This document shows, one piece after another, positions 51,538 through 60,533 of a stretch of 64,000 nucleotides of DNA. Within the stretch, counting starts at the first letter, position 1. Each line of letters opens with the position of its first letter. The stretch covers positions 38,933 through 102,932 of the forward strand of contig JBAZED010000002.1 of the NCBI GenBank assembly GCA_041654095.1, given 5' to 3'. The DNA comes from UBA1424 sp041654095 (GTDB lineage: Bacteria; Bacillota_I; Bacilli_A; RFN20; CAG-826). The notes below the pieces were generated by a model. It made no database searches, was not told where the DNA came from, and saw nothing but the letters and a program-made list of their open reading frames with translations. Both the position numbers and the translations under genes were made by a program.

Positions 51538-51733
51538 ACAAAAATTGGAAACCGCTGATAATCTTATTGTTGTCGATGTGGCGAAAAAGCCGATTGAATG
51601 TTGAAATACACTGTGTGACATTATATTTGATACGAATATAAAGAAGGATAGATTTGGATACGTTGGAGACGGAAGAACAAATGGTTTCTGAAATCGGAAA
51701 TTTGAGCTGAAAAGACTGCAAAAAGACCAAGAG

Positions 51734-52222
51734 ATGCAACAAGCGATGAAGAAGAGCGACAAGGTCGGTAGCCTCATGGCTTGGTCGGGGCTCTCGCCGT
51801 TCCCAATTCTAATTCCAATAAGGCTCTTTTATAATAAGAAAACGAGACATTGCGCGGACGAAATCAGCATAATTGATCACGTGTTTGAGAGATTGCGGAT
51901 GAAAGCGAGAGAACGGTCGTGGCTACCGATGGGTACAATGGTATCAACCCCCACTATGTGCATTATTGCTGTCTTGTCAGAGGACGAGCGGCATCACGTT
52001 CACAATCTCATCAACGAGATGAACGCTGACGCAAAGACGCGGACGAGAAGTACAAAACAGGTATCTTTTCTCATATCGATCCTTCCATCGCTCTATTTTG
52101 CAGTGGGCGCAATTCTTTTCTTTCTCATCTCCTACGTTTTCAGGAGCCAAGCAAAAACATACGAAAATAGCGCTAAAACAATGTGCAAAGCATTTAACGA
52201 GCCGATATTAAAAATGGCCTGA
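51734..52222 (+). CDS. Hypothetical protein with one or two membrane segments
   Basis: A 162-aa frame I do not recognise. The N-terminus is Lys-rich with coiled-coil character, residues ~18-33 are hydrophobic (LSPFPILIPIRLFY), a charged middle follows, and ~108-131 is a clear membrane helix (SFLISILPSLYFAVGAILFFLISYVF). A strong terminator stands 36 bases downstream, which supports expression, but there is no good ribosome site and upstream sequence holds stops in a frame that could have continued it. It may be a decayed gene. Confidence 0.4.
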   Translation: MQQAMKKSDKVGSLMAWSGLSPFPILIPIRLFYNKKTRHCADEISIIDHVFERLRMKARERSWLPMGTMVSTPTMCIIAVLSEDERHHVHNLINEMNADAKTRTRSTKQVSFLISILPSLYFAVGAILFFLISYVFRSQAKTYENSAKTMCKAFNEPILKMA

Positions 52223-52257
52223 GCCACGATATATATTATTAACGATAGTAAAAAAGC

Positions 52258-52299
52258 ATAGGCAACCTTGCACGATCAGCTCGGTTGCCTATTTTATTT
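52258..52299. terminator. Strong bidirectional terminator
   Basis: ATAGGCAACC (52258-52267) pairs with GGTTGCCTAT (52283-52292), then TTTATTT on the plus strand and GCTTTTTT on the minus strand. It can serve both the hypothetical gene to the left and the LRR gene to the right. Confidence 0.88.
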
Positions 52300-52367
52300 A
52301 CATACTAGTATATAGATTGGTGGATACTATTTTTACTGCGGAATAACCGATACACTTTTGCGGCTTC

Positions 52368-53687
52368 TTATGCACTGGCCCCCCACGCAACTTCAATGGA
52401 ACCATAATACCAACCCTCGGACCATCCGGCTGGCCGTTCAGCGGCCTGACAGCTGATCGATTCTAGCGAAACACAACTATCGAATATGTCATCTCCAACA
52501 CTCGTTACAGTTGAGGGAATATACATAGAAGTTAGCGATGAGCAGTATAAAAATGCTTCCTCGCCGATGCTCGTCACCGTCGATGGCAAAATAATTGATG
52601 CAATTGATTCGCAACAAGCAAATGCTCCCTCGCCGATACTTGTCACCGACGCCGGAAAAGCAATGGAGTCTTTACCGGCGGGGCAGCAAATTAATACCTC
52701 ACCATTTTTGTCGTAGAGAGCCCCGTCGAATGAAGAAAAAGTCGCGCTTTCCAAATCGACATCAAAAGAGGTGAGCGATGTGGTACATAAAAATGCTTCC
52801 TGGCCGATGCTCGTCACGGATGATGGAATCGCAATCGTAGTCAACTTGGCACAATAAGCGAATGCTTCCTGGCCGATGCTCGTCACCGAAGACGACATGG
52901 TGACTGAAGTCAACGACGGGCAAAAACAGAAAGCGCCATTGCCGATGCTCGTCACCGTATCGGCAATAGTGACCGACACTAGGCTAGTGCAATAATAGAA
53001 TGCCGCGTCCCCGATGCTCGTCACCGGGAGTCCTTTATAATTTGAAGGTATTTCGACGGAAGTCGCTGCATTATCACAAGCGACGACGGCATAACTGGAA
53101 TCCAAATATGCGAAAGTGAGCTTGCCATAACCGACGAGAGGGTTCTCGTTTTCCACGCAGAAAAAGGTCAATGTCATCGAATCGATTTGAGCGGCAGATG
53201 ACGCTTCCATTTTAAAATAAGAAGGCAGATAGTCATCGAAGTCATATTGTGCTGAAGTTGATGTGATCAGCCCATCCTTGATTTCATAGACGATTGAGCT
53301 TGTTTCGGAATCCCACCATCCATATGATATGCCCAAATCTCCATTTAATTCCCCATATGTAACCGATATGCTAATCAGCCCATTTAAGGCGTTGTTGTTA
53401 GCGATATAACCGCCCTCGCTCAATTTTCCCCACTTTCCAGATTCGGTACTATAACCGCCGTAAGATAGAGAAATGCTGGTGCCGCGCGCCGTCAAAACAT
53501 CCTGCGTGCCGCCCGCGGCGTTAAGCGTGTTGGTGGTCGAGTTGAAGGCGATTGTATAACTATCTTCAATTTTCCCGGCCAAAGTTTGCGCCTTGTCGTT
53601 TCGATAAGAAAGCATCAGAGAAAAAAGGACGATAGAAGCAGCAGAAAGGACAATAAAAGATGACAAATCCCTTTTATTCAACTTCAT
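52368..53687 (-). CDS. BspA-like leucine-rich-repeat surface protein
   Basis: A 439-aa secreted protein. The start at 53687 (MKLNKRDLSS) has GGGGG upstream. Residues ~10-30 are a signal peptide or N-terminal anchor (FIVLSAASIVLFSLML). Residues ~45-190 form a beta domain (STTNTLNAAGGTQDVLTARG, ESGKWGKLSEGGYIANN, YGWWDSETSSIVYEI). From ~200 there are about eight LRR_5 repeats of 23 residues (LTSVTMSSSVTSIGQEAFAYC), the Treponema/BspA type, and a C-terminal cap ending RPAGWSEGW...EVAWG. No LPXTG motif or membrane tail. Such proteins often bind host or environmental ligands; that is family knowledge only. Confidence 0.88.
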   Translation of the reverse strand: MKLNKRDLSSFIVLSAASIVLFSLMLSYRNDKAQTLAGKIEDSYTIAFNSTTNTLNAAGGTQDVLTARGTSISLSYGGYSTESGKWGKLSEGGYIANNNALNGLISISVTYGELNGDLGISYGWWDSETSSIVYEIKDGLITSTSAQYDFDDYLPSYFKMEASSAAQIDSMTLTFFCVENENPLVGYGKLTFAYLDSSYAVVACDNAATSVEIPSNYKGLPVTSIGDAAFYYCTSLVSVTIADTVTSIGNGAFCFCPSLTSVTMSSSVTSIGQEAFAYCAKLTTIAIPSSVTSIGQEAFLCTTSLTSFDVDLESATFSSFDGALYDKNGEVLICCPAGKDSIAFPASVTSIGEGAFACCESIASIILPSTVTSIGEEAFLYCSSLTSMYIPSTVTSVGDDIFDSCVSLESISCQAAERPAGWSEGWYYGSIEVAWGASA

Positions 53688-53702
53688 ATTAATGACCCCC
53701 AT

Positions 53703-54038
53703 ATATGTTGTTATTATTGTAACATCGCGCTCTGCCTAAATAAATGAAATAATTGACTTGCTGCGCGCAGCGATAATCGGGGACACAACAGAATCTTTTT
53801 AAGATTGGGAATCAGAAGATGCGCCGAAAATTAGCCATCATTTCTAATTCAAAACGCATCATTACAATAGATTAAGGGGCGATTTCGTTTCATATAATCC
53901 TCTTCTTCGCAGTGTTTTTTAGCGTCCGGTCATATCGGTTAAGGCACGATAGAATATTTACTGTCCGCACCTTGCTTTACTAAAAAGCAAGTCGAGAGCG
54001 ACCCCGTAATACTTTGTTCTTTTTTACTAATAGTAATT
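53703..54038. other. Intergenic region at the right edge of the accessory segment
   Basis: AT-rich, no open frame of note. On the minus strand TACAAT at about 53720 may be the -10 of the LRR gene. GCTGCGCGCAGC near 53760 is a 12-base palindrome. No RNA gene recognised. Confidence 0.4.
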
Positions 54039-54047
54039 TGATATAAT
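54039..54047 (+). promoter_or_regulatory. Extended -10 promoter of gdpP
   Basis: TGATATAAT, an extended -10 element 20 bases before the gdpP start. It would drive gdpP-rplI-dnaB and possibly the genes to rlmH. Confidence 0.6.
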
Positions 54048-54067
54048 GAAAGGCAGCCGAGGTTAAC

Positions 54068-56092
54068 ATGACAAGAGAATTAAGAAAAATGAAAATCCGC
54101 GCTTTGTTCATCGTCGCGCTGGAATTGATGAGCGCTGCCGCCTTGGCCGTCTTTTATTTTTATAATCTCTTTGGGTTCCGCGACCTCTTCATCATCGAAT
54201 ATTTATTCGCAACCTTAGCTTTCTTCATCATCATCAATGTCCTCTTCATCTGGGTGATGCTCGTCCGCCTTTCGAAAATCCGCAAAAAGAGCGATTTAAA
54301 AGCCGCCGAACTGATTGGGAATGATGTTCAGGAAGCCTACAAATTTGGCATGATCGGCCTCGTCGTCGTCGACGAAAACGACATCGTCTTATGGACGAAC
54401 GATTTGTTTCAGGAGCGCCAGATTGACCTCCTCGATGTCAACATCCTTCAATGGCAGCCTAAACTAAGCGAACTCCACGACGCCAGTCCGGATGTCGTCG
54501 TCAAAATCGAAGTCAACTCACGCAACTACGACGTCAAATATCTGAGCGACGCCGGTCTTTACATCTTTAAAGATATGACCGAATACGAATCGATTTTCGA
54601 ATACTCCAAGGAACAGGCTCCAGTTCTCGGCATCATCATGCTCGACAACTATTCCGATGTGGCCGGCAATCTCGACGACGCCAACGACGTCATCTCCAAA
54701 GTCAAGAATTTAATCTTCGATTACGCCAAAGAATATGGCGTCTTACTCCGTCGCTATCGGAACGACGCCTATTTTGCGCTATGCAATTACAATTCGCTAA
54801 CAAGAATGAAAAACGATCGCTTCTCACTCCTCGAAAAGGTGCGCGTCCTCGGCGCCAAAGAAGAGACGCCTCCGACCCTCTCCATCGGCTTAGCCCACGA
54901 TTTTCCCGATGTTATTAAGCTGAACGAAATGGCGGGCAACGCCATCGATATCGCCATGTCTCGCGGCGGCGATCAAGTTGTCGTCTCCAAGTACGGCGAT
55001 GAACTAATCTTTTTCGGCGGCAAAACCGAAGCCCAGGAAAAGCGCAACAAGGTTAAAGTCCGCGTCATGGCCGACTCTGTTCTCTCACTCATTAAAAACT
55101 CTAGCAACGTGATCATCATGGGCCATTCCGCTATGGATATGGACGCCCTCGGCGCTTGCCTCGGCATGCGCGCTATATGCGAGTATTGCAATAAGGCCTC
55201 GCACATCGTCTATGATCCTAAGCTCATGGAGCGGAAAGCCAAGTTTGCTTTAACCGGCGCTTTTTCGCGCGAAGAGCTGGCCCGAATCACAATATCGCCG
55301 AGCGACAGCGTCGATAAAGTTCGTTCGAATACATTAGTGATCGTCTGCGACGTCCATCGCCCGAGTCTGACGATGGCGCCCAAGCTCTTAGAAAAAGCGA
55401 CGAAAGTGATGGTCATCGATCACCATCGCCGCGCCGAAGAATTTATTGAATCTCCGGTTTTTAGCTATGTCGAACCCAGCGCCTCCTCGACTTGCGAACT
55501 GGTCACCGAACTAATTCGCTACTCGTCCGCGAACCCGCGCATCGACATCACGCCGACCTATGCGACTTTGATGCTTTCCGGCATTTTCTTAGACACCACC
55601 TTCTTCAAATCGAAAAACACTGGTATTCGGACCTTTGAAGCTTCGATGGTTCTTAAAGAATACGGCGCCGATAACTCCGTCGCCGATGACTATTTGAAGG
55701 ATGAATTCGAAGAATACTCACTCGTCACCAAGATCATCTCCACCCTGAAGACACCGCACTACGGCGTCGTTTACTGCATCGCCGAAGAAGGCGAGCTCAT
55801 CGAGCAAGCGACATTGGCGAAAGTCGCCAATCAATGCATGCAGATGAAAGGCGTCAACGCGGCCTTCGTCATCGGCAATACCGACGAGAAGGAAACTAGG
55901 ATATCCGCGCGTAGCGACGGAACGATCAACGTCCAGATGTTGGCCGAAAAAATGTTCGGCGGCGGTCATTTTACTTCCGCTGGTGTCACTTTTAAAAACA
56001 CCTCGATTCGCAAGGCCGAAGAAAAGCTGTTAGAAGTATTGAATGAATATCTCAATGACGCTCGTTCGCAAGAGCAGAAAGCGAAAATGTAA
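54068..56092 (+). CDS. gdpP: Cyclic-di-AMP phosphodiesterase GdpP
   Basis: Hydrolyses c-di-AMP, the second messenger for potassium and osmotic balance in Bacillota. The 674-aa protein has two membrane helices (~10-32, ~40-68), a PAS-like domain (~85-170), a degenerate GGDEF domain (~180-310, RRYRNDAYFAL where the active motif would be), and DHH/DHHA1 catalytic domains with GHSAMDMDALGA (352-363), VIDHH (449-453) and FGGGHFTSAG (629-638). The first DHH motif lacks the Asn-Pro of the common GHKNPDMDA form but keeps the metal ligands. gdpP-rplI-dnaB order matches Bacillus. Confidence 0.95.
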   Translation: MTRELRKMKIRALFIVALELMSAAALAVFYFYNLFGFRDLFIIEYLFATLAFFIIINVLFIWVMLVRLSKIRKKSDLKAAELIGNDVQEAYKFGMIGLVVVDENDIVLWTNDLFQERQIDLLDVNILQWQPKLSELHDASPDVVVKIEVNSRNYDVKYLSDAGLYIFKDMTEYESIFEYSKEQAPVLGIIMLDNYSDVAGNLDDANDVISKVKNLIFDYAKEYGVLLRRYRNDAYFALCNYNSLTRMKNDRFSLLEKVRVLGAKEETPPTLSIGLAHDFPDVIKLNEMAGNAIDIAMSRGGDQVVVSKYGDELIFFGGKTEAQEKRNKVKVRVMADSVLSLIKNSSNVIIMGHSAMDMDALGACLGMRAICEYCNKASHIVYDPKLMERKAKFALTGAFSREELARITISPSDSVDKVRSNTLVIVCDVHRPSLTMAPKLLEKATKVMVIDHHRRAEEFIESPVFSYVEPSASSTCELVTELIRYSSANPRIDITPTYATLMLSGIFLDTTFFKSKNTGIRTFEASMVLKEYGADNSVADDYLKDEFEEYSLVTKIISTLKTPHYGVVYCIAEEGELIEQATLAKVANQCMQMKGVNAAFVIGNTDEKETRISARSDGTINVQMLAEKMFGGGHFTSAGVTFKNTSIRKAEEKLLEVLNEYLNDARSQEQKAKM

Positions 56093-56094
56093 AA

Positions 56095-56544
56095 ATGCGG
56101 GTAATTTTATTGCATGACGTGAAAAATGTCGGTAAAAAAGGTCAGAGTGTCGAAGTCAGCGACGGCTATGCCAGCAATTTTTTAATTCCGCGCCGCTTGG
56201 CCGTCATCGAGACCTCGCGCTCAATCGAAGTCCTCAATAAGCAGATTAAAGATCAAAATGATGCGGTCGAGCAAGAAAGGGCCGCCGCTCTTGAAATAGC
56301 CAATAAACTAGCTTCCATCACTCTGGAGTTTGACGCGAAAGTCGGCGCCGATCAAAAGATGTTTGGCTCGATCTCCGCTAAGCAAATCGAAGCCGAACTC
56401 AAAAGCGAACACAATATCGCGATAGATAAACGGCGTTTCATCGATAAACCGCAGATCAACAACCTCGGTTATTCGCGGCTTCGCATCGACCTTTATAAGG
56501 GCGTCGAAGGCATCGTCAATGTTCACGTTGTTAAAAAGGAGTAG
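56095..56544 (+). CDS. rplI: 50S ribosomal protein L9
   Basis: A 149-aa protein with two domains joined by a long helix. The N-terminal MRVILLHDVKNVGKKGQSVEVSDG and YASNFLIPRRLA are the L9 signature; the C-terminal domain begins about residue 80. It starts two bases after the gdpP stop. Confidence 0.96.
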   Translation: MRVILLHDVKNVGKKGQSVEVSDGYASNFLIPRRLAVIETSRSIEVLNKQIKDQNDAVEQERAAALEIANKLASITLEFDAKVGADQKMFGSISAKQIEAELKSEHNIAIDKRRFIDKPQINNLGYSRLRIDLYKGVEGIVNVHVVKKE

Positions 56545-56547
56545 ACC

Positions 56548-58044
56548 ATGGCTAGATCTCGTGAAGAATTACCGAATAATAAAGAAGCCGAAAAAGCCGT
56601 TCTCGGCGCAATGCTCCTATCCCCCGAAGCCGTCGTTGACGGCTTGGGCTCGTTGATCGCCGAAGAACTTTATGAAGGAAACTTTGCCAACCGCGCGGTG
56701 TTTAAAGCCATGCGCCTTTTGCAAGATAAGCATATTCCCATCGATGTTCAAACCGTCACCGAAGAGCTCATTAATTCTAAGGAATTAGATTCAATCGGTG
56801 GCACCGAATATCTACTTGAACTATCCCAATCCGCCATCTCCCTTTCGAATTTGGAATTCTATATCAAGATCATCAAAGATCAAGCTGTTATCCGCAATTT
56901 GCTCTTGGCGATGCGCGAAATTGATAACGAATATCAAAACGAAGAAATCGATGACATCAGTGACTTTGTCACGCAAGCCGAATTGAAGATTAAGAAAGTG
57001 ACCGAAAAGCGTCGCATTTCGAACTTTATCGCGAGCGATGAGCTCGCCGATCGCGTTCGGGAGAGCATCAATCTCCAATCCAAGCAAGCGAGCGAAGATG
57101 GTGTCACCGGCGTCAATACTGGATACACCGGCTTAAATCAGTACACGCATGGTTTTCAAAAAGAAAATCTCATCATCATGGCGGCTCGCCCTGGTGTTGG
57201 CAAAACAGCTCTCGCTTTGAACATCGCCTTTAATGCCTCGCTTAAGAGCAATATCCCGGTCGCGATCTTCTCGCTCGAAATGTCGGCCGATTCGCTGGCC
57301 AAACGCTTAGTAGCCAACCGCTCTTGCGTCGATTTAGACCACATTACCACCGGTTATTTAACAAAGACCGATCGCATTGCGATTGAAGAAGCCATCAACA
57401 CAATTTCGCGCTCAACGATTTTCATCGATGACACGCCCGGAATCAAACTGTACGATATCGTCGCCAAATCCCGAAAACTCAAGGCCACTCAAGGTGAACT
57501 CGGATTGATCATCGTCGATTATATCGGCTTGATTACGAGCGCCGGCAAGAAATTTGAGAACCGCCAGCAAGAAGTCAGCGAAATATCGCGCTCCTTAAAG
57601 GACTTGTCCCGCGAACTAAAGGTCCCGGTCATCGCTGTTTCCCAACTATCACGCGAAGTCGAAAAGCGCGAAAATAAGCGTCCGCAGCTTTCAGACTTGC
57701 GAGAATCCGGATCGATCGAACAAGATGCCGACTTGGTTCTGCTCTTATACCGCCAAGACTATTATGAGGATATCGGTGCGAAAGTTGTCGCAAAGCGCAC
57801 CGGCAAATATCCGTCTGACGAACCGCGCGACGGGAAATCGAAAGAAGAGCAAAGGCGAGAGTTGGATGCCTCGTTACCCGGCGACGCCTCGACCGTCGAA
57901 GTCATCATCGCCAAAAACCGCAATGGTAAAACGGGGAAAATCCCCCTGCACTTCTTTAAAAGTTATGGTCGTTTTGATAATCCGACCAAAGAATACGAAG
58001 AGGCTCTGGCGAAGATCGAATCGCAATCTGATGGGGAGATGTAA
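56548..58044 (+). CDS. dnaB: Replicative DNA helicase
   Basis: Hexameric 5'-3' helicase of the replisome (named dnaC in Bacillus). The 498-aa protein has the N-terminal helical domain (LPNNKEAEKAVLGAMLLSPEA), a linker, and the RecA-like domain with Walker A ARPGVGKTALAL, Walker B LGLIIVDYIGLI, FSLEMSADSLAKR and the ending ESGSIEQDADLVLLLYR, IIAKNRNGKTG. A segment of about 30 charged residues (SDEPRDGKSKEEQRRELDAS) is inserted between YRQDYYED and the IIAKNRNG strand. Spaced 3 bases from rplI. Confidence 0.97.
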   Translation: MARSREELPNNKEAEKAVLGAMLLSPEAVVDGLGSLIAEELYEGNFANRAVFKAMRLLQDKHIPIDVQTVTEELINSKELDSIGGTEYLLELSQSAISLSNLEFYIKIIKDQAVIRNLLLAMREIDNEYQNEEIDDISDFVTQAELKIKKVTEKRRISNFIASDELADRVRESINLQSKQASEDGVTGVNTGYTGLNQYTHGFQKENLIIMAARPGVGKTALALNIAFNASLKSNIPVAIFSLEMSADSLAKRLVANRSCVDLDHITTGYLTKTDRIAIEEAINTISRSTIFIDDTPGIKLYDIVAKSRKLKATQGELGLIIVDYIGLITSAGKKFENRQQEVSEISRSLKDLSRELKVPVIAVSQLSREVEKRENKRPQLSDLRESGSIEQDADLVLLLYRQDYYEDIGAKVVAKRTGKYPSDEPRDGKSKEEQRRELDASLPGDASTVEVIIAKNRNGKTGKIPLHFFKSYGRFDNPTKEYEEALAKIESQSDGEM

Positions 58045-58799
58045 TGCACTTTTATATTCTGGCCAGCGGATCCAAGGGGAATGCGACTTTATTGGAACAC
58101 GGTAGTCGTGTTCTTTTAATCGATATGGGAATTGCCTTGACGCGGTTGACGAGCGAACTGGAGAATGTCGGCTATCGCCTTGAAGATATCGAAGCAGTGC
58201 TCTTCACACACGAGCACAGCGATCACGCCAGCGGCGCGAAATTTTTCAAAAACAACCTTCTTTACGCGACCGAAGGAACGTTTGGCGGCAGCGAATATAA
58301 TGTCTTAAAGCCTTATGAGAAAATCAACCTCATCGGTTTGGATATCACCCCTCTTTCAACTTCCCACGATGCGTTTTCGCCAATTGGTTTCCTATTTGAA
58401 AACAAGGTTGAAAAACTGGTTTATATGACCGACACCGGCTATATTAGCGAGAAAAACCTCGAAGTCATGAAGAATGCTGACTACTATATAATTGAATCGA
58501 ACCACAACATCAAAATGCTGTTAAAGACGAATCGCCCCGCGGATTTAAAACAGCGGATCCTGAGCGATGTCGGCCATTTATCAAATGAGGATTCGGCTCT
58601 CTATATGAGCGAGCTGATTGGCGATCAAACCAAAGAAGTCGTCCTCGCCCACCTCTCCGAAGAAGCCAACAGCGACGAGACGGCCTTAAACACGTATCTG
58701 CGGATTCTTAAAAAGCATTATATCAACATCAAAAACATTCGTATCCACTGCGCGAATCAGTGGTCGATGACCAAAGGAGGACAAGGCGATGAAAGTTAA
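58044..58799 (+). CDS. Metallo-beta-lactamase-fold hydrolase (WalJ/YycJ-like)
   Basis: A 251-aa hydrolase. THEHSDHASG carries the HxHxDH zinc motif, with VYMTDTGYIS and VLAHLSEEAN supplying the other ligands; FYILASGSKGNATLLEHG is the family start. The Bacillus homologue YycJ (WalJ) is a 5'-3' exonuclease-like protein encoded with walRK and, as here, near rlmH. The start overlaps the dnaB stop by one base (TAATG), with GGGGAG upstream. No walR or walK is present in this window. Confidence 0.88.
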   Translation: MHFYILASGSKGNATLLEHGSRVLLIDMGIALTRLTSELENVGYRLEDIEAVLFTHEHSDHASGAKFFKNNLLYATEGTFGGSEYNVLKPYEKINLIGLDITPLSTSHDAFSPIGFLFENKVEKLVYMTDTGYISEKNLEVMKNADYYIIESNHNIKMLLKTNRPADLKQRILSDVGHLSNEDSALYMSELIGDQTKEVVLAHLSEEANSDETALNTYLRILKKHYINIKNIRIHCANQWSMTKGGQGDES

Positions 58800-59268
58800 G
58801 ATTATCGCTGTCGGCGGGATTAAAGAGGATTACTGGCGAGTCGCAATTGAAGAATATCGCAACCGTCTTTCCCTCTACACCAGAGTTGAAATCATCGAAG
58901 TCAAAGACGAGCCGGCCCCTCCGACCATGTCGAAAGTCCTGCAAGAAAAAGTTAAGCTTCGCGAAGGCACGAGAATATTGAGCAAGATCAAAGACAAAGA
59001 TCTGGTGGTCGCTTGCGATCTCAATGGTCCCGAACGCGATAGCGAAACCTTCGCCAAGTTCCTCGATAGCCTTTTTATCCGCGGCAATTCCGAAATTGTC
59101 TTTGTCATCGGCGGCTCATTGGGACTCAGCCCAGAAGTCAGAGCCCGCGCCGACGAAATCGTCACCCTGAGCAAATTGACTTATACGCACCAATTTACCC
59201 GCGTTATTTTGCTGGAACAAATCTACCGCGCCTTTAAAATCAACCGCAACGAAACTTACCATAAATAA
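58789..59268 (+). CDS. rlmH: 23S rRNA pseudouridine1915 N3-methyltransferase
   Basis: SPOUT-class methyltransferase acting on helix 69 of 23S rRNA. The 159-aa protein has the knot: LVVACDLNG, FVIGGSLGLS, LSKLTYTHQFTRVILLEQIYRAF, and ends NRNETYHK where most members have RGxPYHK. It overlaps the WalJ-like gene by 11 bases. Confidence 0.96.
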   Translation: MKVKIIAVGGIKEDYWRVAIEEYRNRLSLYTRVEIIEVKDEPAPPTMSKVLQEKVKLREGTRILSKIKDKDLVVACDLNGPERDSETFAKFLDSLFIRGNSEIVFVIGGSLGLSPEVRARADEIVTLSKLTYTHQFTRVILLEQIYRAFKINRNETYHK

Positions 59269-59272
59269 CAAT

Positions 59273-59300
59273 AAAAAACCCACTATTTCTTAGTGGGTTT
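59273..59300. terminator. Terminator between convergent rlmH and diguanylate cyclase genes
   Basis: AAACCCACTA, loop TTTCT, TAGTGGGTTT: a 10-bp perfect stem. It contains the last codons of the minus-strand gene. Flanking A and T runs are short, strongest for the plus strand. Confidence 0.75.
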
Positions 59301-60362
59301 GCTCGTCGTTAATTCGACATAACATGCGCGGTTTTTGCCTTCGGCTTTCGCTTTGTACACACCTTTGTCCGCGCGGTTTAATATCGTGGTGGCGGTGTCG
59401 CCTGATTCATAGATCGAAACGCCGACGCCGATGGTGATTTTTTTCGGTGAGAAAATATTTCCTTCCGCCACCAAAACGCGAATTCGCTCAGCGCATTCCA
59501 CGGCGCCAGCACTTGTGCCGATATCGCAGAAGCAGACGAATTCTTCGCCGCCCCAACGCCCGGTTTTGTAGTTTTCTCCGGTTCGCATCAAGTTGGCAAA
59601 AGACTGCAAAACTTGGTCGCCGGCGATGTGGCCAAACTCATCGTTGATCAGTTTAAAATCGTCAAAATCGATGACAAATACCGAAAATCCGCGACCTTTT
59701 CGCGCTTCTGCTAGCCTTTTTTCAAATTCGCTATCAATCCATTTGCGATTATATAAGCCAGTTAGAGAATCGGTGATTGTCATCGCCTCTAACGTTCGAT
59801 TGTTGTTAATCAGCAAGTGGTGGGCCTCCACCAATGTCGATTCATAAACGATGATGAGACCGACCGAGCAGATAGATCCGACGATAAAGTTGGCAAATGA
59901 ACTAGCGTCAAAGGTCACAGCGCCCCAGACGCCGGGTCGGAAAATCAAATATACTATGGTGGTCACAAAGACGAGGCTCGAGATGATGATGCCGTAAAAG
60001 CGGCCGATTAAGTAGAAAGTGATGATGATGACGACCGGAAAATAAAAGAGGACAAAGACGGCGGTTATCGATATTTCTAGATAGGCGAAATACGTCATGA
60101 CGACAATGGCGACCGCGACAAAGGAGGACACGCGGGAATTTTTTGAAAAAAGGTAGTAGAGAAGACCCCCAAGCGCCAGCGCGACAAAAGAAGCAAAACC
60201 GATGATCGCCACTTCGGAGTGGGTGATGAGCAGATTGGCGAAAACCCCATATGTAAAACCGATGATAAGAAAAATGTAAGTCGTCAGCAAAAGGCGCTTT
60301 TTACTGACTCTGGTTATATCGTTAAATCCAATAGGTGCGATATTTTTCTTTTGGCGAATCAT
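59283..60362 (-). CDS. Membrane-bound diguanylate cyclase (GGDEF)
   Basis: Should make the second messenger c-di-GMP. The 359-aa protein has six or seven membrane helices (~23-175) as a sensor region and a GGDEF domain (~195-350). The substrate and metal sites are intact: TDSLTGLYNRKW, VIDFDDFKLINDEFGH and the active motif WGGEEF (270-275). The RxxD inhibitory site that usually stands five residues before it is not present. No EAL or HD-GYP phosphodiesterase or PilZ receptor is in this window. AAAGGA precedes the ATG. Confidence 0.92.
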   Translation of the reverse strand: MIRQKKNIAPIGFNDITRVSKKRLLLTTYIFLIIGFTYGVFANLLITHSEVAIIGFASFVALALGGLLYYLFSKNSRVSSFVAVAIVVMTYFAYLEISITAVFVLFYFPVVIIITFYLIGRFYGIIISSLVFVTTIVYLIFRPGVWGAVTFDASSFANFIVGSICSVGLIIVYESTLVEAHHLLINNNRTLEAMTITDSLTGLYNRKWIDSEFEKRLAEARKGRGFSVFVIDFDDFKLINDEFGHIAGDQVLQSFANLMRTGENYKTGRWGGEEFVCFCDIGTSAGAVECAERIRVLVAEGNIFSPKKITIGVGVSIYESGDTATTILNRADKGVYKAKAEGKNRACYVELTTSKPTKK

Positions 60363-60504
60363 TTCATTTTCCTTTTTCGATAAGCGATGAACTAAAACCG
60401 TAATTTGAGGATATACATTATTATTCTATCAAGAATAAAAGTCTTCTCATCATCAAAATGTGGCGTTTGTCAAAAAGTCGATCGTTTGTCAGATTAAACC
60501 TAAT

Positions 60505-60530
60505 AATAAAAAAGTGCATGATTGCACTTG
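60505..60530 (-). terminator. Terminator after the HAD gene
   Basis: Minus strand AAGTGCA, loop ATCA, TGCACTT and a T run; starts four bases past the HAD stop. Confidence 0.85.
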
Positions 60531-60533
60531 CTT

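Noticed and set aside
51476..51777. Two overlapping short minus-strand frames
   Set aside because: No ribosome sites, no recognisable motifs, and a plus-strand frame overlaps them; likely chance in AT-rich sequence.
52500..53040. CRISPR-like or minisatellite repeats: copies of a GCCGATGCTCGTCACC-like motif about every 69 bases
   Set aside because: The period equals 23 codons and the repeats lie in frame in the LRR protein on the minus strand. They encode the SIG-EAF leucine-rich repeats; spacers are not unique.
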